From Bacteroidales bacterium UBA3816 (GTDB lineage: Bacteria > Bacteroidota > Bacteroidia > Bacteroidales > P3): a stretch of 22,535 nucleotides of DNA. Positions 1 to 5,841 of this stretch are shown here, piece by piece. Under the pieces are notes generated by a model, which worked only from the letters and a program-made list of their open reading frames with translations, was not told the origin of the DNA and searched no databases. Within the stretch, counting starts at the first letter, position 1. Every line of letters begins with the position of its first letter. Position numbers and translations under genes: made by a program. Location: positions 216-22,750 of the forward strand of contig DFDY01000106.1 in assembly GCA_002368955.1 (NCBI GenBank). The letters are read 5' to 3'.

Positions 1-879
1 GAGAGCGGCGTGCCCAAGATGCGTATTGAGGAGGCTTCGGCCCGCAAACAGAGCCGCATAGACTCTAATATCGATACCATCCTTGGCGTGAACAAATACC
101 GCCTCGACCACGAGGATCCCATTGAGACCCTCGAAATCGACAACACCGCCGTGCGTCAGGCCCAGTTAGACCGACTGGCCAAGCTGCGTGCCAACCGTGA
201 TCCCGAGGCCGTGCAGAAAGCCCTCGATGCCCTCACCGAGTGTGCTAAGACCGGCCAGGGCAACCTGCTTGAGCTCTCCATTGATGCTGCCCGTAAACGC
301 GCATCACTCGGCGAAATCAGCTATGCCCTTGAGAAAGTTTATGGTCGTTACAAAGCAAAAATCAATCTTATCAGCAACGTGTACAGCGCTCAGACTAAAG
401 ATACCGACGAATTCCAGCAGGTGAAGGCAATGACCGACTACTTTGCCAAGGTGGAAGGCCGCCGTCCTCGTGTTATGGTGGCCAAAATGGGACAAGACGG
501 TCACGACCGCGGCGCCAAGGTGGTTGCCACGGGTTATGCCGACCTCGGCTATGATGTCGATATGGGTCCGCTCTTCCAGACTCCGGCAGAGGCTGCTAAG
601 CAGGCTGTGGAGAATGATGTCCACATTTTGGGTGTCAGCTCACTTGCTGCCGGTCACAAGACCCTCGTGCCTCAGGTGATTGAGGAACTCAAGAAGCTGG
701 GTCGAGAAGACATTATCGTCACCGTTGGCGGCGTTATACCTCCGCAGGATTATGACTTCCTGTTCAAGTCTGGCGCAGCTGCCATCTTTGGTCCCGGCAC
801 TGTGGTCAGCACCAGCGCCCGCAAGATGATGGAACTCCTCTTTGCCGCCAAGGGAATCGATTATCCTCCGGCAAAATAA
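1..879 (+). CDS. mutB: Methylmalonyl-CoA mutase large subunit, C-terminal part (5' truncated by window edge)
   Basis: The frame is open from base 1 and ends with TAA at 877-879, so 292 C-terminal residues of a protein usually about 715 residues long are visible. The enzyme interconverts (R)-methylmalonyl-CoA and succinyl-CoA in the cytoplasm using adenosylcobalamin, and in Bacteroidales serves the propionate pathway. The visible part holds the end of the TIM-barrel region, a helical linker, and the cobalamin-binding Rossmann domain. The cobalamin-ligand motif DGHDRG is encoded at about 496-513 (Asp at 496, His at 502), followed by the GVSSLAAGHKTLVP and VTVGGVIPPQDYDFL signatures that are typical of the large catalytic subunit. 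A GTG at 10 could be mistaken for a start but is internal. The partner small subunit (mutA) would lie upstream, outside the window. A hairpin terminator follows, so this is the last gene of its unit. Identification is very secure; the symbol mutB (also called scpA) is by family. Confidence 0.95.
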   Translation, partial: ESGVPKMRIEEASARKQSRIDSNIDTILGVNKYRLDHEDPIETLEIDNTAVRQAQLDRLAKLRANRDPEAVQKALDALTECAKTGQGNLLELSIDAARKRASLGEISYALEKVYGRYKAKINLISNVYSAQTKDTDEFQQVKAMTDYFAKVEGRRPRVMVAKMGQDGHDRGAKVVATGYADLGYDVDMGPLFQTPAEAAKQAVENDVHILGVSSLAAGHKTLVPQVIEELKKLGREDIIVTVGGVIPPQDYDFLFKSGAAAIFGPGTVVSTSARKMMELLFAAKGIDYPPAK

Positions 880-908
880 CTAGCACATTATCAGCTTTCA
901 TAATTCAG

Positions 909-945
909 AATCCACCATCGCTTTGATGGTGGATTCTTTTGTTTT
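909..945 (+). terminator. Rho-independent terminator of the mutase gene
   Basis: A perfect 11-bp stem (909-919 AATCCACCATC with 925-935 GATGGTGGATT) around a 5-nt loop is followed by a T-rich stretch (ctttt gtttt). It sits 30 nt after the mutase stop codon. Confidence 0.9.
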
Positions 946-1043
946 GGCAATTACTATTATGGCCAGGCTTTCATAGAAAGAAAATAGGTCCATCACATAT
1001 AAAGAGAACGCAGGAATACCCTTCCCGTTCCACTCAAAAATTC

Positions 1044-1109
1044 TTATCAACAGCCCCCCGCCATGCTAACTTTTTCCTGTCTAGTTACCTACAACTTTGT
1101 TGTTGATAA
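1044..1109. promoter_or_regulatory. Two inverted DnaA-box-like 9-mers upstream of nrdD
   Basis: TTATCAACA occurs at 1044-1052 and again as its exact reverse complement TGTTGATAA at 1101-1109. Each differs by one base from the consensus DnaA box TTATCCACA. They lie about 25-115 bases upstream of the nrdD promoter. DnaA is known to bind upstream of the aerobic nrd operon in E. coli; a role here is inference, and two 9-mers in AT-rich DNA could be chance. Confidence 0.3.
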
Positions 1110-1117
1110 CTCCGCTG

Positions 1118-1129
1118 TTTGTTAACAAA
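1118..1129. promoter_or_regulatory. 12-bp perfect palindrome, possible operator
   Basis: TTTGTTAACAAA is perfectly self-complementary and lies just upstream of the -33 region of the nrdDG promoter, where an activator or repressor could bind. No regulator can be named from the sequence. Confidence 0.35.
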
Positions 1130-1133
1130 TATC

Positions 1134-1166
1134 TTTTCCAGCGAGGCTCTTTTATTTGTATTTTTG
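1134..1166 (+). promoter_or_regulatory. Bacteroidota-type promoter for the riboswitch-nrdDG unit
   Basis: The -7 element TATTTTTG (1159-1166) matches TAnnTTTG exactly. A T-rich -33 candidate (TTTT, 1134-1137) lies 21 nt upstream. The predicted start is near 1172, which is just where the first strand of the riboswitch P1 stem begins; this agreement supports both calls. Confidence 0.7.
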
Positions 1167-1170
1167 CATT

Positions 1171-1340
1171 CGAAAGGTGTTTGAGATTAGAACCTCAAAT
1201 GAAAAGAGAATCAGGTGAAAAACCTGAGCTATACCCGTAGCTGTGAGCTCTAAAATGCCAAAGGCGAAACTAAGCCACTGTCCACCAAAGGATGGGAAGG
1301 TGCCCAAGGTAAAGGAGTCAAGCCAGAAGACCTGCCTTTC
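1171..1340 (+). ncRNA. Cobalamin (B12) riboswitch aptamer upstream of nrdD
   Basis: The segment carries the hallmarks of the cobalamin riboswitch family. GAAAGG (1172-1177) can pair with CCTTTC (1335-1340) as the closing P1 stem. TTTGAG (1180-1185) pairs with CTCAAA (1194-1199). The core contains AATCAGGTGAAAAACCTGAG, a GCCACTGT block, a GGGAAGGTGCCC hairpin, and the B12 box AGCCAGAAGACCTGCC at 1321-1336. The predicted transcription start coincides with the first base of P1. About 147 nt separate the aptamer from the nrdD start; that stretch (1341-1487) is the presumed expression platform. No classical hairpin plus U-tract terminator is evident there, so control could be translational, but this is undecided. 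In this family binding of cobalamin normally turns the downstream gene off. Confidence 0.9.
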
Positions 1341-1487
1341 AGCCATGTCGCGAGATGCTTTCGGGATTAAGAGCAGTCTGCGAATGCGTTGGGCCTCATA
1401 TTGTGCCTGCCGCTTCCAGCCTCCACGTTCCCACATCCCTCCAGTTTCTCCGATACAAAATGTGTAAGAGTACAAAATAAAGGAACC

Positions 1488-3695
1488 ATGATACAGACAG
1501 TTGTCAAACGCGACGGCCGCATTGTCGGCTTCAACAGAGAGAAAATCGCCCAGGCTATCCGCAAGGCCATGCTCACCACCGAGAAAGGTGAGGATGAGTC
1601 CCTCATCTATCAGATTGTCGACCGCATCGAACTGAAAGGACCCGAACAGGCCACGGTGGAAGAAATCCAAGACTTGGTGGAGATGCAGCTGATGCAGTCT
1701 TCGCGCAAGGAGGTGGCCAAGAAGTATATCGCCTACCGCGACAAGCGCTCCATTGCCCGTAAGGCCAAGACCCGCGAAATATTTCTCGAAATTCTTGAGG
1801 CTAAGAACAATGATGTCACTCGTGAGAATGCCAACATGAATACCGACACCCCTGCCGGCATGATGATGAAGTTCGCCAGCGAGACCACCAAGCCTTTTGT
1901 GGACGACTATTTGCTTTCGGAGCGTTCCAAATGGGCCGTGAAGCATAACTATCTGCACATCCACGACAAGGATTACTATCCTACTAAGTCGCTCACCTGT
2001 GTGCAGCACCCGCTGGACCGCATACTGAACGACGGCTTTGCCGCTGGCCACAGCGAGTCGCGTCCCGCCAAACGTATTGAGACAGCCTCCGTAATGGCTT
2101 GCATCTCCTTGGAGACGGTGCAAAACGAGATGCACGGTGGTCAGGCCATTCCTGCCTTTGACTTCTATCTGGCTCCGTTCATCCGCAAGACCTACATTGA
2201 GGAGGTTAAACACCTGGAAGAAATCACCGGTACAGACCTCTCCCGCCTCTATGACCACGAGTTTGACGACTACCTGGAGTTGCCGTTGGACGGTCTTTCG
2301 GGTGACGAGCGACTGCTGCAGCATGCAGTCAACATGACCGTCCGCCGCACCCATCAGGCCATGGAAGCCTTCATCCACAACATGAATACCATTCACTCGC
2401 GCGGTGGCAACCAAGTGGTGTTCTCCTCCATCAACTATGGTACCGACACCTCTGCCGAAGGCCGTTGCGTGATTCGCGAACTGCTTAAATCCACCTATGA
2501 GGGGGTGGGTTCCGGGGCCACGGCCATTTTCCCTATCCAGATATGGAAAAAGAAACGCGGCGTGAGCTATCTGCCTGAGGACCGTAACCACGACCTCTAT
2601 CAGTATGCCTGCAAGGTGGCTGCCCGTCGGTTCTTCCCTAACTTTGTCAATCTGGATGCTACTTTCAACCAGCACGACAAGTGGCGTGCCGACGACCCCG
2701 AGCGCTACAAGTACGAACTGGCCACCATGGGTTGCCGCACGCGTGTCTTTGAAGACCGTTATGGCGAGAAGACCTCCATTGGCCGCGGCAATCTCTCTTT
2801 CTCTACCATCAATATTGTGCGCCTCGCCCTTGAGGTGCGCGAAATCGAAGACAAGAACGCCCGCATAGAGGCTTTCTTTGCCAAACTGGACGAGCTGCTA
2901 GACATCACTGCCGAGCAGCTGCTGGACCGCTATAATTTCCAAAAGACGGCCCTTGCCAAGCAGTTCCCGCTGCTGATGTCCAAACTCTGGGTAGGCTGCG
3001 AAAATCTGCACCCCAACGACACCATCGAGTCCGTCATCAACCACGGCACCTTGGGCATTGGCTTCATCGGTCTGGCCGAGTGTCTGATAGCCCTTGTGGG
3101 CCATCACCACGGCGAGAGCGAAGAGGCACAGCGGTTGGGGCTGCGCATCGTAGGTTACATGCGCGACCGGGCGGTGGAGTTCTCCGAGAAATACCAGCAC
3201 AACTTCAGCATCCTGGCCACACCTGCCGAAGGCCTTTCGGGTCGTTTCACTGGGCGCGACAAGAAAGATTTCGGCACCATTCCCGGTATTACCGATAAGA
3301 TATACTACACCAACTCTAACCACGTCCCGGTCTACTACCACTGCTCTCCGCGCCACAAGGCCGAGATTGAGGGCCCTTATCACGAACTCACCCGTGGCGG
3401 ACATATCTTCTATGTGGAAATTGATGGCGACGCCACCCATAATCCCAAAGCCATCGAGAACATAGTGGACCTGATGGACAAGTACAACATCGGCTATTGC
3501 TCCGTCAACCACAACCGCAACCGCTGCATGGATTGTGGTTACGAGGATGCCCAATCCAATCTGGAGAAATGCCCCCGCTGTGGCAGCACCAATATCGACC
3601 GCCTGCAGCGCATCACGGGCTATCTTGTTGGAACCACTGACCGTTGGAATCGTGCCAAACTTGCTGAACTCAATGACCGCATCGTACACAAATAA
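1488..3695 (+). CDS. nrdD: Anaerobic (class III) ribonucleoside-triphosphate reductase
   Basis: This 735-residue cytoplasmic enzyme reduces ribonucleotides to deoxyribonucleotides using a glycyl radical that oxygen destroys. The ATG at 1488 is preferred to an in-frame ATG at 1389, because 1389 lies in the riboswitch expression platform and the protein then begins directly with the ATP-cone (MIQTVVKRDGRIVGFNREKI). Residues 1-90 are the ATP-cone allosteric domain, followed by the ten-stranded barrel. Near the C-terminus there is a zinc site of four cysteines (C680, C683, C695, C698) and then RITGYL, with Gly711 as the predicted radical site. Length and motifs are those of a complete family member. 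nrdG follows with a 23-nt overlap, so the pair is co-expressed. A cobalamin riboswitch in the leader suggests repression when B12 is plentiful, which would make sense if the genome also has the B12-dependent class II enzyme; that gene is not in this window. Confidence 0.96.
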   Translation: MIQTVVKRDGRIVGFNREKIAQAIRKAMLTTEKGEDESLIYQIVDRIELKGPEQATVEEIQDLVEMQLMQSSRKEVAKKYIAYRDKRSIARKAKTREIFLEILEAKNNDVTRENANMNTDTPAGMMMKFASETTKPFVDDYLLSERSKWAVKHNYLHIHDKDYYPTKSLTCVQHPLDRILNDGFAAGHSESRPAKRIETASVMACISLETVQNEMHGGQAIPAFDFYLAPFIRKTYIEEVKHLEEITGTDLSRLYDHEFDDYLELPLDGLSGDERLLQHAVNMTVRRTHQAMEAFIHNMNTIHSRGGNQVVFSSINYGTDTSAEGRCVIRELLKSTYEGVGSGATAIFPIQIWKKKRGVSYLPEDRNHDLYQYACKVAARRFFPNFVNLDATFNQHDKWRADDPERYKYELATMGCRTRVFEDRYGEKTSIGRGNLSFSTINIVRLALEVREIEDKNARIEAFFAKLDELLDITAEQLLDRYNFQKTALAKQFPLLMSKLWVGCENLHPNDTIESVINHGTLGIGFIGLAECLIALVGHHHGESEEAQRLGLRIVGYMRDRAVEFSEKYQHNFSILATPAEGLSGRFTGRDKKDFGTIPGITDKIYYTNSNHVPVYYHCSPRHKAEIEGPYHELTRGGHIFYVEIDGDATHNPKAIENIVDLMDKYNIGYCSVNHNRNRCMDCGYEDAQSNLEKCPRCGSTNIDRLQRITGYLVGTTDRWNRAKLAELNDRIVHK

Positions 3696-4281
3696 TATTC
3701 GTCTGCTGGACATCGTCCACGGCACCTCTGTCGATGGCCCTGGGCTGCGCACTTCCGTCTATGGCGCCGGATGCGTCCACCATTGCCCCGGTTGCCACAA
3801 TCCACAGTCGTGGGACCCTGCTGGTGGCTACGAGCGGAGCATCATGGCCGTCGCCGAGGAGGTATTGGTGGAAGATATGGATGTGACTTTCTCGGGTGGC
3901 GACCCAATGTTCCAACCCGTGGCATTCACCCTGCTGGCTAGGGAAATCCACCGTCAGTCCTCCCATACCATATGGTGCTATACAGGCTATCGCATCGAGC
4001 AGTTGCTTGTCGATCCACTCAGACGAGCCTTGCTTGAACAGGTGGACGTGTTGGTCGACGGCCCGTTTGTTCAGAGTCTTCGCGACCTCTCCCTACTCTT
4101 CAGGGGCAGCTCCAACCAACGACTGATAGATGTCCCCGCCACACTTGCCCAGCAACAGGTTGTCCTCTACACACCCATGGAGGCCACATATGAATACATT
4201 ACCCGTCCGCGCCAAACCAGACTACAGCAACCTCGGATGCCAATGCCGTCTGCTACAGCGCTGCAGAGTGGTTCCCTTTAG
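3673..4281 (+). CDS. nrdG: Anaerobic ribonucleotide reductase activating protein (radical SAM)
   Basis: The protein uses S-adenosylmethionine and a 4Fe-4S cluster to generate the glycyl radical on NrdD. The cluster motif CVHHCPGC supplies C34, C38 and C41 in the C-x3-C-x2-C spacing typical of activases, and SGGD (residues 74-77) matches the SAM-binding motif. WCYTGY and DVLVDGPF are further NrdG signatures. The ATG at 3673 is chosen because homology starts just after it (IRLLDIVHGTSVDGPGLR); it overlaps the end of nrdD by 23 nt in a different frame. The longer open frame beginning at 3535 is only nrdD read out of frame. The family is normally about 155-180 residues; this one is 202, with an extra tail of about 40 residues rich in Gln, Arg and Pro after the RGSSNQRLIDV segment. 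The tail's role is unknown. Confidence 0.93.
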   Translation: MTASYTNNIRLLDIVHGTSVDGPGLRTSVYGAGCVHHCPGCHNPQSWDPAGGYERSIMAVAEEVLVEDMDVTFSGGDPMFQPVAFTLLAREIHRQSSHTIWCYTGYRIEQLLVDPLRRALLEQVDVLVDGPFVQSLRDLSLLFRGSSNQRLIDVPATLAQQQVVLYTPMEATYEYITRPRQTRLQQPRMPMPSATALQSGSL

Positions 4282-4354
4282 CCCATTTACTCAATTACCG
4301 TCAGAATGCTTTTCCACGGTCAGGTGTTGAAAAATAGAACTTTTTTTCAAAAAA

Positions 4355-4374
4355 ATGGCATTAAATTATGCCAT
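4355..4374. promoter_or_regulatory. 7-bp inverted repeat upstream of the DUF177 gene
   Basis: ATGGCAT (4355-4361) and ATGCCAT (4368-4374) are perfect inverted arms around TAAATT. On the minus strand the repeat is followed by a T run, like a terminator, but no minus-strand gene runs into it. On the plus strand it sits just ahead of the promoter -7 element and could be an operator. Purpose unknown. Confidence 0.35.
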
Positions 4375-4390
4375 GTCAGAAAAAAGTTGT

Positions 4391-4398
4391 AATTTTGC
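4391..4398 (+). promoter_or_regulatory. -7 element of the DUF177-rpmF promoter
   Basis: TAATTTTG matches TAnnTTTG and lies 21 nt before the ATG at 4420, giving a 5' leader of roughly 15 nt. No convincing -33 TTTG is seen at the usual spacing. Confidence 0.6.
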
Positions 4399-4419
4399 AA
4401 ACTCAATTAGAGCGCGAAA

Positions 4420-4956
4420 ATGAAGGCAAAATACGATACTACTATCCAGTTTAGTGGTTTGAAATCAGGAAAATACGAGTTCGAGTATGTCTTGGATGGT
4501 GGCTTCTTTGAAGGCTTCGAAAATGAAGAATTACAAGATGGAAACGTCGTTTTTGCAGTTAATCTGGAGAAAAAAGAACGCCTGTTGATGATAAATTTTG
4601 CCTGGAAGGGCACGGTGAAGTCAACATGTGATCGATGCCTTGGGGAGTTGGAGGTTCCCGTAGAAGGAGAGCAGACCCTCTGCGTGAAGTTCAGCGACAC
4701 GGAGACAAGTGAGGATGAAAATGTGGTCTATCTCCCCGAGGATGCCTACCAGATTGATTTGAGCCAGTGGATGTATGAGTTTGTAGCGGTCAGTTTGCCC
4801 ATGCAGCGAGTCCATCCCGACGGCCAGTGCGACCCCGAGATGCTCAAATTCATCTCCAACGAGAACGAAGATGGCTCCGAAGGGGAGGAGAGAGAGACCC
4901 AGAGCGGAGAGACCGACCCCAGATGGGACGCACTGAAACAACTATTGGAAAAATAA
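4420..4956 (+). CDS. DUF177 (YceD-like) protein
   Basis: This 178-residue cytoplasmic protein belongs to the DUF177/YceD family, recognised by the central STCDRCLGELEVPVEG segment (paired cysteines, CxxC) followed by acidic strands and the DLSQWMYEFVAVSLPMQRVHP segment. The family almost always precedes rpmF. In other bacteria YceD has been linked to 23S rRNA or large-subunit maturation, but the molecular role is not fixed, so no function is claimed here. The C-terminal ~35 residues are acidic and low-complexity (many Glu, Asp and Ser), ending in DPRWDALKQLLEK, a typical terminus for the family. rpmF follows after 19 nt and the two are expected to share a transcript. The usual plsX-fabH continuation is absent because a terminator and a non-coding RNA follow rpmF. 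Confidence 0.9.
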   Translation: MKAKYDTTIQFSGLKSGKYEFEYVLDGGFFEGFENEELQDGNVVFAVNLEKKERLLMINFAWKGTVKSTCDRCLGELEVPVEGEQTLCVKFSDTETSEDENVVYLPEDAYQIDLSQWMYEFVAVSLPMQRVHPDGQCDPEMLKFISNENEDGSEGEERETQSGETDPRWDALKQLLEK

Positions 4957-4975
4957 ACAAAAAAATAATAATAAT

Positions 4976-5161
4976 ATGCCACATCCAAAACACAGATTCT
5001 CGCAGACTCGCACAGCGAAGCGCAGAACACACGACGCCCTGGAGAAAGCACAGCTTACCACCTGCAGCAACTGCGGTGCTCCAGTAATGTATCACCACGT
5101 ATGCCCCGAATGCGGTTACTACCGCGGCAAACTCGCCATCGAGAAGAACACCGAGGCATAA
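4976..5161 (+). CDS. rpmF: 50S ribosomal protein L32
   Basis: The 61-residue product is a complete L32 with the family N-terminus MPHPKHRFSQTRTAKRRTHDAL, rich in Arg and Lys for rRNA contact. It has a zinc-ribbon: CSNCG at residues 29-33 and CPECG about 13 residues later, so this is the zinc-binding (C+) form of L32. It is the second gene of the DUF177-rpmF pair and is closed by a strong terminator 24 nt after the stop codon. The ATG at 4976 is the only sensible start because the family consensus begins at that Met. Confidence 0.96.
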   Translation: MPHPKHRFSQTRTAKRRTHDALEKAQLTTCSNCGAPVMYHHVCPECGYYRGKLAIEKNTEA

Positions 5162-5184
5162 GCCGATACACCAGGCAAAGACAG

Positions 5185-5222
5185 TACGTGAACGCCCCAC
5201 AAGACGTTCACGTATTTTTTTT
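5185..5222 (+). terminator. Rho-independent terminator after rpmF
   Basis: A perfect 10-bp stem, TACGTGAACG (5185-5194) with CGTTCACGTA (5205-5214), is followed by eight T residues (5215-5222). It separates rpmF from the downstream non-coding RNA. Confidence 0.93.
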
Positions 5223-5245
5223 GTCCTTTCCAGTCCAAAAATCTG

Positions 5246-5273
5246 TTTGTTTCAGAAAAAGTTAGTATATTTG
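5246..5273 (+). promoter_or_regulatory. Bacteroidota-type promoter for the structured RNA
   Basis: TTTG at 5246-5249 and TATATTTG at 5266-5273 match the -33 and -7 elements with a 16-nt spacer, slightly short of the usual 17-21. The predicted start near 5278-5281 falls at the first base of a stable hairpin. Confidence 0.8.
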
Positions 5274-5277
5274 CATT

Positions 5278-5549
5278 GTTCCCCAGCCAAGCCCTAAATG
5301 GGTAAGTGGGTGGGGAACAGGACATAATAAAAAAGACGTTGAGCGAAACGTTTTATCTGCGGCATACAGAACTTCGCAACTTCTAATCTTCCGCACGGTA
5401 AAGCAGTGGCAGCGTCCAGGGTGCGATATGCATAATGCTTATGTATAATCGTCAGCGTGGGCTTGGCATTGCTTATCCTCGGAAGATGGGCATGCGAAGG
5501 CCTTGTATGCGGGATGAGCGATGAACTTGATACCCGCGCTTCTTTTTTA
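5278..5549 (+). ncRNA. Structured non-coding RNA (Bacteroidales-1 / 6S-like candidate)
   Basis: The segment has its own promoter, no credible reading frame, and extensive pairing. A 5' hairpin is formed by GTTCCCCA (5278-5285) with TGGGGAAC (5311-5318), plus inner CCA/TGG and CCC/GGG pairs. Then a rod spans 5355-5515: GCATAC 5362-5367 with GTATGC 5505-5510, CTTCGCA 5372-5378 with TGCGAAG 5493-5499, ATCTTCCG 5386-5393 with CGGAAGAT 5480-5487, GCAGTG 5403-5408 with CATTGC 5467-5472, GTCCA 5414-5418 with TGGGC 5458-5462, GCGAT 5423-5427 with ATCGT 5448-5452, and an apical stem ATGCATA 5428-5434 with TATGTAT 5440-5446. The end is GCGGG (5509-5513) with CCCGC (5533-5537) and a T-run at 5543-5548, an alternative to the last rod pairs. 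A long rod broken by internal loops resembles 6S RNA. Placement after a ribosomal-protein gene and the promoter-to-terminator extent recall the Bacteroidales-1 motif. RNA status is well supported; family identity is inference. Confidence 0.75.
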
Positions 5550-5588
5550 TATGCTTTTCAGTTTTCTTTACCACACCGCCCTACGGGT

Positions 5589-5619
5589 ATCGGGCAACAA
5601 AAAAACCGATGTGCCCGAT
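5589..5619 (+). other. Hairpin in the leader of the small-peptide gene
   Basis: ATCGGGCA (5589-5596) pairs perfectly with TGCCCGAT (5612-5619) around a 15-nt A-rich loop. It lies between the U-tract of the structured RNA and the ATG at 5644. No TAnnTTTG promoter is visible between 5550 and 5643, so the peptide gene may be reached by read-through of the RNA terminator. The hairpin could influence that or translation; neither is shown. Confidence 0.45.
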
Positions 5620-5643
5620 GGGATATAACAGGGCAGCAGAATA

Positions 5644-5814
5644 ATGCAAAATAGCAAGAAAGAGTACCAAACTCCAATGGTAGAACTGATGGAAGCCCGC
5701 GTGGAACGAGGCTTCGCTGGCAGCGGCACAGAACCCCAACCTCAAGGAGCCAACGGCACCACCGAAGGCCTGATTGGCAGTAGCAACACCTACACCGGCA
5801 GCGATTTCGACTAA
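5644..5814 (+). CDS. Small Bacteroidales-type peptide (56 aa), function unknown
   Basis: ATG at 5644 to TAA at 5812-5814 encodes 56 residues beginning MQNSKKEYQTPMVELMEARV and ending in a Gly/Ser/Asn-rich tail closed by TGSDFD. The pattern of a short basic N-terminus, then Y-x-x-P, an amphipathic V/E-rich segment with a G-F-A-G-S-G junction, and a flexible Gly/Asn/Thr tail resembles small hypothetical proteins common in Prevotella-like and other Bacteroidales genomes. No signal peptide, membrane segment or known domain is seen. Base composition and codon use match the neighbouring high-GC genes, and the stop is 27 nt before the lipoprotein start, which suggests co-transcription. It could be a precursor peptide, a secreted or surface-associated partner of the lipoprotein, or a regulator; none of these is established. 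The coding call rests on composition, spacing and resemblance. Confidence 0.7.
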   Translation: MQNSKKEYQTPMVELMEARVERGFAGSGTEPQPQGANGTTEGLIGSSNTYTGSDFD

Positions 5815-5841
5815 TGATTAAACCTTTAAAACCTCAATGAA

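Noticed and set aside
1243..1467. A 74-codon open frame on the plus strand before nrdD
   Set aside because: It runs through the riboswitch aptamer and expression platform; the RNA structure explains the sequence better.
1152..2675. A 507-codon open frame on the minus strand opposite nrdD
   Set aside because: It lies wholly antisense to nrdD and its riboswitch, shows no recognisable domain, and its openness follows from the codon bias of nrdD.
4327..4350. TTGAAAAA...TTTTTTCAA as a terminator for nrdG
   Set aside because: The stem is A/T only apart from one pair and has no T run after it on the plus strand, so it cannot be called a terminator with confidence.
5355..5515. The long imperfect hairpin as an integron attC site or recombination element
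   Set aside because: A promoter at its 5' side, a U-tract at its 3' side and no integrase or cassette array nearby make an expressed RNA the simpler reading.
5457..5654. A 65-codon open frame overlapping the structured RNA and the small peptide start
   Set aside because: It begins inside the RNA rod, crosses its terminator and overlaps a better supported peptide frame.
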